Positions 26,466-35,206 of a DNA stretch of 64,000 bases are shown here, in pieces. The notes under the pieces are model-generated. The model had not been told where the DNA came from, searched no databases, and worked only from the letters and a program-made list of their open reading frames with translations. Origin of the DNA: an uncultured Pontibacter sp. (GTDB lineage: Bacteria > Bacteroidota > Bacteroidia > Cytophagales > Hymenobacteraceae); contig NZ_CANLZM010000016.1 in assembly GCF_947495565.1 (NCBI RefSeq), positions 49,386 through 113,385 of the forward strand. The letters are read 5' to 3'. Numbering within the stretch: the stretch's first letter is position 1; each line of letters starts with the position of its first letter. Both the position numbers and the translations under genes were made by a program.

Positions 26466-27560
26466 TCATAACTTAACTTTCATAGGGATACGGTTTTCCT
26501 GGTCGTTTTGGGGATGTATGATGTCGTTATAGTCTTTATGGCCAAGGGGCTTATGCACCTGAAGTCCGGAACGAATACCGGAGTTCTTCTCAAAGGCAAA
26601 AAGGCTCAGCTTGTCTACAGGAATATCAAATTTCTTTTCATCCAAGCTGAAGGTAATACTGTCGGCATTCTTTGTAAAGGTGTAGGGCTTACCTACTATC
26701 GCCGTGGCCAGATAGATATCATAAATCTTTCCCTGGTAATCGTTATCGAAAATGGTATGCTTTTGGGCATGCGGCCACGCCTTCAGGGAAAGCTCCACCT
26801 GCATTCTCGACATTCCCCCGCCAAACGAGACGAACACGGAGTTGCTGAAGTCCCGCTTATCCTTCTCCAGTTGATAGAAGCTCATGGCATCTATAGGGTT
26901 CTCAGCAAAGTAGACATGGCGTGTAAGAACCGGATTCTGCGCAAAGTCGGCTACCCAGACACCGTGCTTGCGGTCGCTGCCCGCTGCCACGCCCTTAAAG
27001 CCATAATTTCTAAGGTCGTAGCCTATCGTTTCGCTGCTAGCTGGCCTTTGCAGTGGGAAAGCGATATTGGTATAGGCATTATCCTTCTCTGCGTCCCGCA
27101 CTAGCCTAATGTAAGGCAGGAACAGCTGCACCGTCTCGCTAGAGAGGCCTCGTTCCTTGATTAGGTAATGCAGCTTAAAAACAGAGGCCTCGGATTCGAC
27201 AAACCTGCTTTTGTCAAAGGGCTTTGCTTCCGTAACATTGTAGATTGGAGCTTTGGGCTGAGAGGCATAGGCATACCTAGATAGCACCCTATTGATACCG
27301 TCGATCTCATTGCGAAAGCTTCCCTGGAAGCGGTGCAGCCGGTTGGCCACAAAATCTATCACCGACCCCTTGTCGTTGCTTCCATCCCGGTTGAAGTACA
27401 TCTGCCGGGAGCTGTCGCTTGGGTTGTTGATAATGATTCTGTCTCCGTCAGGGTGCTTGAACTCAGGGCTCTTTCTGCCCTTCAAGGGGTCAAACACATA
27501 GCCTAGCGATTCGGCGACCTGAATAATCGACACCTTCTCTCTGTATTCCTGAAAGGTCAT
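26466..27560 (-). CDS. Toprim-domain protein of conjugative elements
   Basis: This protein of about 364 residues resembles DUF3991/Toprim proteins found on Bacteroidota conjugative elements. It has an N-terminal primase-type segment (VAESLGYVFDPLKGRKSPEF) and a Toprim region with the glutamate in AENPIDAMSFYQLE and an acidic IFDNDYQGK motif. It may act as a primase or nuclease-like factor during transfer. The start at 27560 was chosen because the upstream gene stops at 27568. It is the second gene of a two-gene leftward operon. Confidence 0.65.
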   Translation of the reverse strand: MTFQEYREKVSIIQVAESLGYVFDPLKGRKSPEFKHPDGDRIIINNPSDSSRQMYFNRDGSNDKGSVIDFVANRLHRFQGSFRNEIDGINRVLSRYAYASQPKAPIYNVTEAKPFDKSRFVESEASVFKLHYLIKERGLSSETVQLFLPYIRLVRDAEKDNAYTNIAFPLQRPASSETIGYDLRNYGFKGVAAGSDRKHGVWVADFAQNPVLTRHVYFAENPIDAMSFYQLEKDKRDFSNSVFVSFGGGMSRMQVELSLKAWPHAQKHTIFDNDYQGKIYDIYLATAIVGKPYTFTKNADSITFSLDEKKFDIPVDKLSLFAFEKNSGIRSGLQVHKPLGHKDYNDIIHPQNDQENRIPMKVKL

Positions 27561-27567
27561 AGGCAAG

Positions 27568-28200
27568 TTAACGTTTGATAGACACAACAGGGGTTTCCTT
27601 CACTGCCAAGGTGTGGCTTTCTTTTACTGAGACCTGTCCCTCCACTATCTTTAGTCCTTTAGGATCATTCAGATCCAGGCGAGCCGAGATCAGCTGATCC
27701 TTTGCTTTGGAATAAAGCTCCAGGGTACCTCCTTGCCGCAGGTGCTCTTTCTGATCAGTACTCAAAACTATATCCCTAATAGCACTAGGCACTTGGATAT
27801 CCCGTACCCTCACCCTTAGAATCTCGTTGGTCTCTTTATCCAGCTGGAAAACATACAGCTCTTTCTCCCCATTAAGCGATTTAAATGGCTTTACCAGTAA
27901 CTCCCCGTTTTGCAGTATCTCCAACTCCTGCTTACTGGCGCCAATCTCATTCTGTATCTCCCTCCGTATGGGGTGGATTAGCAGTGATAGAGTGTTGTCT
28001 GGATTCATCTTCAGGCTCAATTTTGCATCCACCGTAAGAGGTTCCAGACTGGCGTCCTTGATAGTAAAGGTATTCAGGTTCGTGCGCCTGCCCGTCAGCA
28101 GGCTGACCAAATCGTCAGACTTCATGGAGAGTACGTCTTTCTTGTTCATCCCCAAACGCTCGAATTGACCATAAGGCAGGTCCTTTATATCGAAGTTCAT
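27568..28200 (-). CDS. DUF4099/DUF3945-type protein
   Basis: This 210-residue protein starts MNFDIKDLPYGQFERLGM and shows the MKSDDLVSLLTGRRT segment typical of DUF4099. A DUF3945-like charged region with KEHLRQGGTLEL follows. Such proteins accompany topoisomerase- and Toprim-type genes on Bacteroidota mobile elements, and their function is unknown. It is directly upstream of the Toprim gene with a seven-base gap. Confidence 0.65.
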   Translation of the reverse strand: MNFDIKDLPYGQFERLGMNKKDVLSMKSDDLVSLLTGRRTNLNTFTIKDASLEPLTVDAKLSLKMNPDNTLSLLIHPIRREIQNEIGASKQELEILQNGELLVKPFKSLNGEKELYVFQLDKETNEILRVRVRDIQVPSAIRDIVLSTDQKEHLRQGGTLELYSKAKDQLISARLDLNDPKGLKIVEGQVSVKESHTLAVKETPVVSIKR

Positions 28201-28598
28201 AGTTTAATCAAATCATAGATACGATTGATTAAATCTACGTTAAAAAAAATAATAAGTATATAAAATTAGTTAATTTCAAATATTTTTTATACATAAATTG
28301 TATTAAATAACCATAATTATACATAATATAATTACCTGAAAATTAAATGGTATTTCCACGTCTCTTATTTAGCCCTATAGATATATGAAATATTGTATAT
28401 CTTAGATAATGTAAAGGCATAATCAGTAACTATGTAGTAAGTAGCTTAAAAAGAAGCATATTCCGCCTACAAGAAATTGATCGCTTAAAAGATGAGACTT
28501 CAGAATAAAATCTAAAAGCATCCGCCACAGAGGTAGTCGGTGCAATAAGAAATTTACTTAATGATAAGACAGGCTCAACAAGAAGTTTGCTCAATTAA
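28201..28598. other. AT-rich intergenic stretch
   Basis: About 400 bases between the DUF4099-type gene and the MITE-like element. No gene with coding character was recognised. The end nearest 28200 should hold the promoter of the leftward DUF4099/Toprim pair, but no clear -7 box stands out. Confidence 0.45.
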
Positions 28599-28748
28599 GA
28601 GGCTGTTTTGATTTTATAATTTGGTTTTCAGGGGCCTCTCTAAGACAATTATCAAAAATATAAAATACCCTTAGCTAACCTAAATCAAAGGTTACTAATC
28701 TGTTTAAATCGCTAAAAAAGAGTTTTTGAATAAAATCAAAACAGCCTC
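28599..28748. mobile_element. MITE-like element, 150 bp
   Basis: Perfect terminal inverted repeats GAGGCTGTTTTGATTTTA (18 bases, 28599-28616) and its complement (28731-28748) bound a 150-bp AT-rich segment with no open frame. It is flanked on both sides by TAA (28596-28598 and 28749-28751), which fits a three-base target duplication. The ends resemble those of several Bacteroidota insertion sequences, so it is likely mobilised in trans by a transposase not present in this window. Confidence 0.7.
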
Positions 28749-28792
28749 TAAGGAAATAAATATAACACTCACACACAGTCATAGACTAGAAA

Positions 28793-28960
28793 ATGACAAA
28801 AGAAGAACTAGCACCTCAGTTGTACCAGGCTTACACTAGGGCAAACAATTTCAAAGATACACAAGACAATCCATTGCCCTCTTGGGAGGAGTTATCTAAG
28901 CAAGAACGCGAATCATGGCAGGAAGTAGCCCGCTTTGTTATCTATGAAATTGTTCTATAG
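28793..28960 (+). CDS. Small hypothetical protein, 55 residues
   Basis: A short frame that translates to MTKEELAPQLYQAYTRANN followed by a PLPSWEELSKQERESWQEVA region, ending EIVL. The composition and the WEEL...WQEVA pattern look like a real small soluble protein. No family is named with confidence. Its 3' end overlaps the convergent small gene by six bases. Confidence 0.6.
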   Translation: MTKEELAPQLYQAYTRANNFKDTQDNPLPSWEELSKQERESWQEVARFVIYEIVL

Positions 28961-29125
28961 ATCTTCAACATAGCAAACCAATTCAACAGTAAAAATAGAT
29001 TTTTCCAGAATTACACCTTTCGCAGACAGTATAGCCAGAACAAAGGAGTACATGGATTTACCATCCGGATGACGATGGTCAGGCCCTTGTTTCGTGTTCG
29101 GCTGGTAAAACCCGATTTTAGTCAT
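28955..29125 (-). CDS. Small hypothetical protein, 56 residues
   Basis: On the minus strand the frame reads MTKIGFYQPNTKQGPDHRH, followed by PDGKSMYSFVLAILSAKG and ending CYVEDL. It is convergent with and overlaps the previous small gene at the stop codons. It starts close to the promoter region of the DUF262 operon. No function can be assigned. Confidence 0.55.
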   Translation of the reverse strand: MTKIGFYQPNTKQGPDHRHPDGKSMYSFVLAILSAKGVILEKSIFTVELVCYVEDL

Positions 29126-29167
29126 AGGTTAAATATGCCTGCGACATACTTTGGCGCACCTGTAAAC

Positions 29168-29175
29168 TACCTTTG
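29168..29175 (+). promoter_or_regulatory. Candidate -7 box for the DUF262 operon
   Basis: TACCTTTG fits the Bacteroidota -7 consensus TAnnTTTG and lies 54 bases before the first DUF262 gene. A TTTG at 29150-29153 is closer than the usual -33 spacing, so the promoter assignment is tentative. Confidence 0.4.
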
Positions 29176-29229
29176 AGAGAAATAAGGATAATCTTGGATA
29201 AGACCCAGTTAGAGACACTGTAATAGAAT

Positions 29230-30936
29230 ATGCTTGAGAATATTGTAAAACTAAAAAAGGTAAAAGACCTGCTAAAGGAAGAATTTCTAGTAAAGTCTTA
29301 CCAAAGAGGATATAAATGGACAAAAACGCAGATAGAAGATTTATTAGATGATATTGAAGAGTTTGATAATAAAAAAGATAGCTTCTATTGTCTGCAGCCA
29401 ATTATAGTTAAGGAAGAGGATGGTAACTGGGAGCTGATAGATGGCCAACAGCGGCTTACTACAATTTACATTATACTGTCTGTTCTTAATAGAAAAAACT
29501 TCTCTATTGACTATCAAACAAGAGAGGCAAGTTCAGCTTTTCTAAAGGATTACATCGGTAAGAACAGTATACCTTTAAGTACGTGGGAGGAATTTATCGC
29601 GGAGAAGCACCAGCTGAACCACATAGACAATTACCACTTCTTCAACGCTTATCAGATAGTACAAAAATGGTTAGAGGATAAAAGAGTAAACATTGAAAAC
29701 TTTTGGCTTAAGCTAACAGAGTATACAGAGGTTATCTGGTATCAGATTAATGATGGATCGGACTCTCGTGAAATATTTACACGAATCAATAGCGGCAAAA
29801 TACCATTAACTAATGCAGAGTTGATCAAGGCCTTGTTCCTGATAAGTTATGTTGACACAGATGGAGTTTCTCACTTACAGCAGAGGGAGTTAGCTCAGGA
29901 GTGGGATAGAATAGAATATGCTTTACAAAATGATGAATTCTGGTACTTCCTAAACAAGACAGAGAATAAACATCCGACACGAATAGAATTTATTTTTGAC
30001 CTTATTTCAGGGAAGAAAAACAACGATAATGCTTTCTTCTCCTTTAACTACTTTAGAGCAAAAATAAAGGATGGATCTGTACAAGCACAGTGGGGATCTG
30101 TCAAGAAAATGTTTTTGACGCTACAGGAATGGCATGATGATCACGAGTTATACCACTACATCGGATTCTTAATCACTTTCGGTGAAAAAATAGATCAACT
30201 ACTCGAACTGAGCCGAGACAAAACAAAGAAAGCATTTAAGGAAGAGTTACGTGCTAGATGCAGAATAGGCAAGACTATAGACCAGTTTAGCTATAGAGAA
30301 GGAAAAGAGGTGAGAAAGCTACTCCTTCTCTTTAATATTGTAACACTTATGGATAGCAAATCCCATGTTCGCTTTCCCTTTGATAAGTTCAAGAAGGACA
30401 ATTGGGATATTGAACATATCCATGCAAACAAATCAGAAGCACCAAATAGCATTGAGCACTGGAAGGTTTGGTTTAAAGAAACCTCTAGGCAGCTAAAGCT
30501 CCTTGAAAACAATGATAAGCACCATAAAACTGCTGCGGAACTATTAAAGAAATGCAGTAGCATTAACTTTGATAAATATAAAGAAGAAAGCAATGCAGTG
30601 CTGGAGTTATACTATGAAATAGTCGAGTTTTATAGTGACAACAACGGTGATGCGGATGATATATCTAATCTTACCCTGCTAGATGCAGGCACTAACCGTT
30701 CTTTTAAAAACGCCATTTTCCCTGTAAAGAGAGAAGTAATCATAGACCGGGATGGCAAAGGGAAGTTTATTCCAATATGCACTAAAAACGTCTTTCTTAA
30801 ATATTACAGCCCTAATGCTACTCACCTTCATTTCTGGGGAAGCGAAGACAGAAATTCATATCGAGAAAAAATAAGGACAACGCTTGAATCCTTAGGATTC
30901 CTAAAGCAAATCAAAAAACCCAGCCTAATATCATGA
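29230..30936 (+). CDS. DUF262-HNH (DUF1524) GmrSD-like protein
   Basis: This 568-residue protein has an N-terminal DUF262 domain (YQRGYKW at 24-30, IDGQQRLTT at 70-78, NSGKIPLTNAELIKALFL near residue 190). A C-terminal DUF1524 HNH-type nuclease contains EHIHANK at about 394-400 and a NLTLLDAGTNRSFKNAIF...KR segment near 478-500. In type IV GmrSD systems DUF262 binds and hydrolyses nucleotide and the HNH domain cuts modified phage DNA. Here both are fused. The stop overlaps the next start (ATGA), so it is coupled to a second DUF262 gene. Confidence 0.82.
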   Translation: MLENIVKLKKVKDLLKEEFLVKSYQRGYKWTKTQIEDLLDDIEEFDNKKDSFYCLQPIIVKEEDGNWELIDGQQRLTTIYIILSVLNRKNFSIDYQTREASSAFLKDYIGKNSIPLSTWEEFIAEKHQLNHIDNYHFFNAYQIVQKWLEDKRVNIENFWLKLTEYTEVIWYQINDGSDSREIFTRINSGKIPLTNAELIKALFLISYVDTDGVSHLQQRELAQEWDRIEYALQNDEFWYFLNKTENKHPTRIEFIFDLISGKKNNDNAFFSFNYFRAKIKDGSVQAQWGSVKKMFLTLQEWHDDHELYHYIGFLITFGEKIDQLLELSRDKTKKAFKEELRARCRIGKTIDQFSYREGKEVRKLLLLFNIVTLMDSKSHVRFPFDKFKKDNWDIEHIHANKSEAPNSIEHWKVWFKETSRQLKLLENNDKHHKTAAELLKKCSSINFDKYKEESNAVLELYYEIVEFYSDNNGDADDISNLTLLDAGTNRSFKNAIFPVKREVIIDRDGKGKFIPICTKNVFLKYYSPNATHLHFWGSEDRNSYREKIRTTLESLGFLKQIKKPSLIS

Positions 30937-33224
30937 AATTTACTTTTTGGAAATTATTGAGCGAAATTCCCATAGAAATCCCAATCATACAACGGGATTA
31001 TGCTCAGGGAAGAGAGGGAGCACAAATAAAGCACATTAGGAACAATTTTTTGGATACTCTGCTGGACCAATTAATAAGTCAGGAGAAAAGCATAGACCTT
31101 GACTTCATATATGGTTCTGTACAAGGTAAAAAGTTTATTCCCTTAGATGGACAGCAGCGACTCACCACACTTTTTCTGATACACTGGTACATTGCTGTTA
31201 GGAGTCAGCAGGTGAAGAATCATGTTGTAAAAGAACAACTCTCAAGATTTAGCTACGAAACCCGCATCAGCTCTCGTGAATTCTGTCATGAATTAGTAAG
31301 TAGAGTGTTTGTTACCGATAAGGATGTCAGTCTAACTGTGTCCGCACAAATAGCCGATTCAGCTTGGTTTTATCTCTCCTGGCAAAAAGACCCGACTGTA
31401 AAGGCCATGTTGACTATGATTGATGCCATTGATAGCAAATTCAGAATCCTTGAAACTCGCACTGTCATTGATTATACTTCATTATGGAATAGGCTAACTA
31501 TTCATGCCGAACAGCAGGCACCCATTACCTTCCAGCTTTTGAGAATTGATAAGCTGAAGCTTACAGATCAATTGTATGTTAGAATGAATGCACGAGGCAA
31601 GGCCTTAACTACTTTTGAGCATTTTAAAGCTTGGTTTGAACAGCTTATTGATGACCATACCAGAGAAGAAATGGTTGATAAGTGGCTAATTGAAATTGAG
31701 GACTGGAAAGAGAGGATGGATAAAGCGTGGACTGACTTATTTTGGCAGCATAGACAGGAAGGAAGCTTCACTATTGATAAGGCATTTATGCGCTATATCA
31801 ATGTGATGGCTCTCAATCATTATGCCTCTAAATCTACACAACAGACTGACCTGCAAAAAGCTGTTGATCTATTTACTGGCCAGGATAAAGCTACTAAGGA
31901 AGATAACATTATATATAACTCCACTTACAAAGAGTATGGCTGCTTTGATGAGGAGTCCGTGAATGATATTTTCAAGACTTTAGCTATGCTTCAGAATGGC
32001 CATGATAGAGTTAAAACGTATCTGAAAAATTCTGATTTACTAGATGAAGAAAAGCTGTTCAGTAAAATCACCAATAGTAAACAAAGACTAAGCTATAAAG
32101 AGCGTGTCCAGTTCTTTGCATACTGTAAATTTTTAATCAGATATCCTGCGTCCGAGGGTAAGTTGAAAAACTGGATTAGGGTTATCAGAAATTTAACAGA
32201 AAACACGAACTACAATAACCCGATTGAATACGCAGAATCAATACGTTCTATTACAAGCCTCCTAAATTTTGGACCTGAAATACTGACATACTTAAGCAGC
32301 ACAACAGATAAAATCTCCGGTTTCGATAGCCTGCAGGTAGAGGAGGAAAAGATTAAAGCTTGCTTGATCTTACAAAGCAAGAAATGGGAGCAAGCTATTT
32401 CTGAAGTAGAAAACCATAGTTATTTCTTTGGCCAGATAGGCTTCTTGTTAGATTTTGCAGGTATTTCCAAAAGCACTATACAGGAATCAAGTAACTGGAC
32501 TGATAAGGAGGCAGAAATACACCTTGATTCGTTTAACTCATATGCCAGTAAGGCTAAGGCAGTATTTAGTGATAAGGGATTGAATGATTTCGACGATTTC
32601 CTTTGGGAAAGAGCGCTACTATGTAAAGGTGATTATCTATTACGTCAAGGCAGAAACCATAGCTTTTTGATTAATAATGACAGGGATATAAGCTGGAAAA
32701 GGTTGCTGAGAGACAACAGTAAAGAGAGAGGCTATGTTAAAGCGCTTCTTGATGCTGTAGAAGCACCCACATTAACCTCTGATCTGAACCTTATCATAGA
32801 AAACTATAAAAATGATGACTGGAAAAAATTTTTTATAAAATTCCCAAGCATCATAAAAGCCTGTGGAAGCAGAAGGCTTATCCGCTGGAATAATGAGCAT
32901 GATATTCTTTTGCTTAAATCTACTACTACTAGTGGTTACCACAAAGAGTACTATTCCTTTGCTTTATACTTAAGGCTTAACAAAGAACAGCAGGACCCCA
33001 CATATCAAAGCCAGAGGTCAGTTGATTATGCCAAATGTATCTCCGCATTAAACGGTCACAAACTTTCCATATCATATGTACCGAATAAGCAAGCATACAT
33101 CATAAAAGAGGCGAATGCTGATCAACATGACTTCGATTCAGAGGATTCACTTTTAGATTATTTAAAAGCCAATAACTACCTAATCAATCAAACTGAGCAA
33201 GTTTCTACTTTACAGGAAGCTTAA
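30933..33224 (+). CDS. Second DUF262 protein
   Basis: This large protein of 763 residues has an N-terminal DUF262 domain (IIQRDYAQGR at 18-27, LDGQQRLTT at 71-79, and the RMNARGKALTTFEHFKAW segment near residue 212). A long C-terminal region without the HNH motif follows and is not recognised. It starts inside the stop of the fused DUF262-HNH gene. Paired DUF262 genes occur in several predicted defence loci, and the second copy may be a sensor or assembly partner for the nuclease. Confidence 0.8.
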   Translation: MKFTFWKLLSEIPIEIPIIQRDYAQGREGAQIKHIRNNFLDTLLDQLISQEKSIDLDFIYGSVQGKKFIPLDGQQRLTTLFLIHWYIAVRSQQVKNHVVKEQLSRFSYETRISSREFCHELVSRVFVTDKDVSLTVSAQIADSAWFYLSWQKDPTVKAMLTMIDAIDSKFRILETRTVIDYTSLWNRLTIHAEQQAPITFQLLRIDKLKLTDQLYVRMNARGKALTTFEHFKAWFEQLIDDHTREEMVDKWLIEIEDWKERMDKAWTDLFWQHRQEGSFTIDKAFMRYINVMALNHYASKSTQQTDLQKAVDLFTGQDKATKEDNIIYNSTYKEYGCFDEESVNDIFKTLAMLQNGHDRVKTYLKNSDLLDEEKLFSKITNSKQRLSYKERVQFFAYCKFLIRYPASEGKLKNWIRVIRNLTENTNYNNPIEYAESIRSITSLLNFGPEILTYLSSTTDKISGFDSLQVEEEKIKACLILQSKKWEQAISEVENHSYFFGQIGFLLDFAGISKSTIQESSNWTDKEAEIHLDSFNSYASKAKAVFSDKGLNDFDDFLWERALLCKGDYLLRQGRNHSFLINNDRDISWKRLLRDNSKERGYVKALLDAVEAPTLTSDLNLIIENYKNDDWKKFFIKFPSIIKACGSRRLIRWNNEHDILLLKSTTTSGYHKEYYSFALYLRLNKEQQDPTYQSQRSVDYAKCISALNGHKLSISYVPNKQAYIIKEANADQHDFDSEDSLLDYLKANNYLINQTEQVSTLQEA

Positions 33225-33235
33225 ACATTCATTTC

Positions 33236-34156
33236 ATGTCAAAAAAAGGCTATATATCACGCTACCTGCTAATACTTAAGAAGCTGAAGGCAAAACCATA
33301 TGTAGCCTTTAATGAGCTACAGCAGTACATCAAGAAGCAGTTGAATTACCTGCAAATGCAGGACGATACGCTACAAATCGGTTTCTCAAAACGTACTCTA
33401 CAACGCGATATCCGTGAAATTCGAAACATCTTTGGTATTGAAATAGAATATTCGCCTACGGAGAAAGGATACTTTATCAGACAAACTGAAATGGAAAACA
33501 TGAATTTCCGGCGCATGATTGAAGCCTTTGATTTATTCAATTCATTGAATGCAGCACAGGACATATCACCTTACATTCAGTTGGAAAATCGCAAGTCACA
33601 GGGAGTTGAGAACATGTATGGATTACTCCATGCCATCAAAAACAGGTATCGGATCCACTTTGCCTACCAAAAGTACTGGGAGGATGATGCGAGTGACCGG
33701 TTAGCAGAGCCTTACGCTTTAAAGGAGTTCCGAAACCGCTGGTATGTAATTGTCAAAGACATGAAGGATGGGAACGTAAAGAGTTTTGCTCTAGATCGCC
33801 TATCAGACCTTCAAATTACGAACCAGCAGTTTAAAGATTCAGAGCCTTTTAAACTTAAGCAGAGCTACCAGTTCTGTTTTGGGATCATTAGCCCCAATGC
33901 CGAGCAGCCGGAGGATGTAGTGTTATCCTTTACTTCCTTTCAGGGTAAGTTCATAAAAGCACTGCCTTTGCATGACACCCAGCAAATACTCCTAGACAAT
34001 GATGATGAACTTCGGGTACAGTTGCGGCTATATATCACGCATGATTTTGTAATGGAACTGCTTTCGTATGGGGCAGAACTAACAGTATTGGCTCCACTTT
34101 CGCTCCAAGAAGAACTCACTAAAGTGTATACCAAAGCACTAACGAAGTATCGGTAG
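33236..34156 (+). CDS. WYL-domain transcriptional regulator
   Basis: This 306-residue protein has an N-terminal winged helix (SKRTLQRDIREIRNIFGIEIEYSP at about residues 51-74). A WYL domain follows with the sequence YRIHFAYQKYW...AEPYALKEFRNRWYVI, in which the usual WYL triplet is RWY. Such regulators (CapW and BrxR types) often control defence genes and may respond to nucleic acid or nucleotide ligands. It begins 11 bases after the DUF262 gene, so it probably regulates this operon. Confidence 0.85.
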   Translation: MSKKGYISRYLLILKKLKAKPYVAFNELQQYIKKQLNYLQMQDDTLQIGFSKRTLQRDIREIRNIFGIEIEYSPTEKGYFIRQTEMENMNFRRMIEAFDLFNSLNAAQDISPYIQLENRKSQGVENMYGLLHAIKNRYRIHFAYQKYWEDDASDRLAEPYALKEFRNRWYVIVKDMKDGNVKSFALDRLSDLQITNQQFKDSEPFKLKQSYQFCFGIISPNAEQPEDVVLSFTSFQGKFIKALPLHDTQQILLDNDDELRVQLRLYITHDFVMELLSYGAELTVLAPLSLQEELTKVYTKALTKYR

Positions 34157-34208
34157 TTTCTACTGTATGTAGTTTATAGTTAAACAAATAGAACATTCTT
34201 GACTCCTT

Positions 34209-35132
34209 ATGAACAATCTTGAAGCATTGCAGCTAATACGTAAAAGTATACAGGAAGAAATAGACAGAAATAACTGGGGCTTTATATTGAGGCCTTTGAA
34301 AGTCAATTCTGAGTGTTCTACCTGGATAAAAGCCAAAGACGTAACTTCCAAGGAAGTAGAAAATGTATCATGCTCACTAATTGAAAATGGAAGATTCATT
34401 AAGCCTGCAGGAAATGGTGATTTAGATGATATTGAAAGCCGTATCCATACCGCTCTATCCCGTTTATGGAACTATGCGCAAGAATGTGAATTGACAAATA
34501 ACCCAAAGGCACCTTTCTCAAAGCTCAAAGTCGCTAATGTTAACTTTAGGCATTCGCAGTCTGATCCCTTAAAAAATGTATGCGAATTGGGTGTACACTC
34601 TCAATGGATTGGAGAAGTAAGGACAAATCAAAAGTATCTAGATTTCATATCCTTGATGTCTCGAAATTACCTAGTATTCTTGAACTCTATACAATGGGAT
34701 AATACCCTATTTATGAATGGAGTTAAAGAAGGACTTAATAAATTTTTATCCAATTACTTTATTTTTAACACCAAGGGCTATAAATACCATAAGACTCACT
34801 TTGTGAGCCAAGAAGCCTTAAGTTTATTAGAAACAGGAGCCAAGGATTTAGTCTTTGAGCATATGGTTCCAAAAAGAAAACATCTTCAACACGATTTAGA
34901 AAAACTGGCGAAAGAAGGAAAATTAACAGAAGAAACAATAAAAGAATCCCTACTTAGCTACTGGTATTGTGCCACAATTACAAAAGAAGAAAATAAAAGG
35001 TTAACGATGCATTCAATGCCATCAAACTGGAACAGTAGCAATATTTTTACGCGCTATGAAATAGCTGAAATTACGCTAATACCCAACCCATACTTCTCTG
35101 GAATATATTTACACGCCCCTACTGCCAATTGA
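34209..35132 (+). CDS. Unknown protein of the DUF262 cluster
   Basis: This 307-residue protein has no family that I recognise. Features seen are a tryptophan-rich start (NNWGFILRP), a segment WNYAQECEL, an EHMVPKRKHLQHDLEKL motif near residues 218-232 that could be a metal- or nucleic-acid-binding histidine site, and an aromatic C-terminus. It follows the WYL gene by 52 bases in the same direction. It may be a nuclease-related effector, but this is only a guess from the EHxxPK pattern and the neighbourhood. Confidence 0.6.
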   Translation: MNNLEALQLIRKSIQEEIDRNNWGFILRPLKVNSECSTWIKAKDVTSKEVENVSCSLIENGRFIKPAGNGDLDDIESRIHTALSRLWNYAQECELTNNPKAPFSKLKVANVNFRHSQSDPLKNVCELGVHSQWIGEVRTNQKYLDFISLMSRNYLVFLNSIQWDNTLFMNGVKEGLNKFLSNYFIFNTKGYKYHKTHFVSQEALSLLETGAKDLVFEHMVPKRKHLQHDLEKLAKEGKLTEETIKESLLSYWYCATITKEENKRLTMHSMPSNWNSSNIFTRYEIAEITLIPNPYFSGIYLHAPTAN

Positions 35133-35206
35133 ACCAATAAGGCAATAGGCTCAACGACTAGATTTGAATCAATATATTAACCTTAAGAAGACTGGGATAG
35201 TAAGAT

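Noticed and set aside
29129..29401. Minus-strand frame of 90 codons opposite the DUF262 start
   Set aside because: It overlaps the small 56-residue gene and the DUF262-HNH gene, and its composition is that of an antisense shadow.
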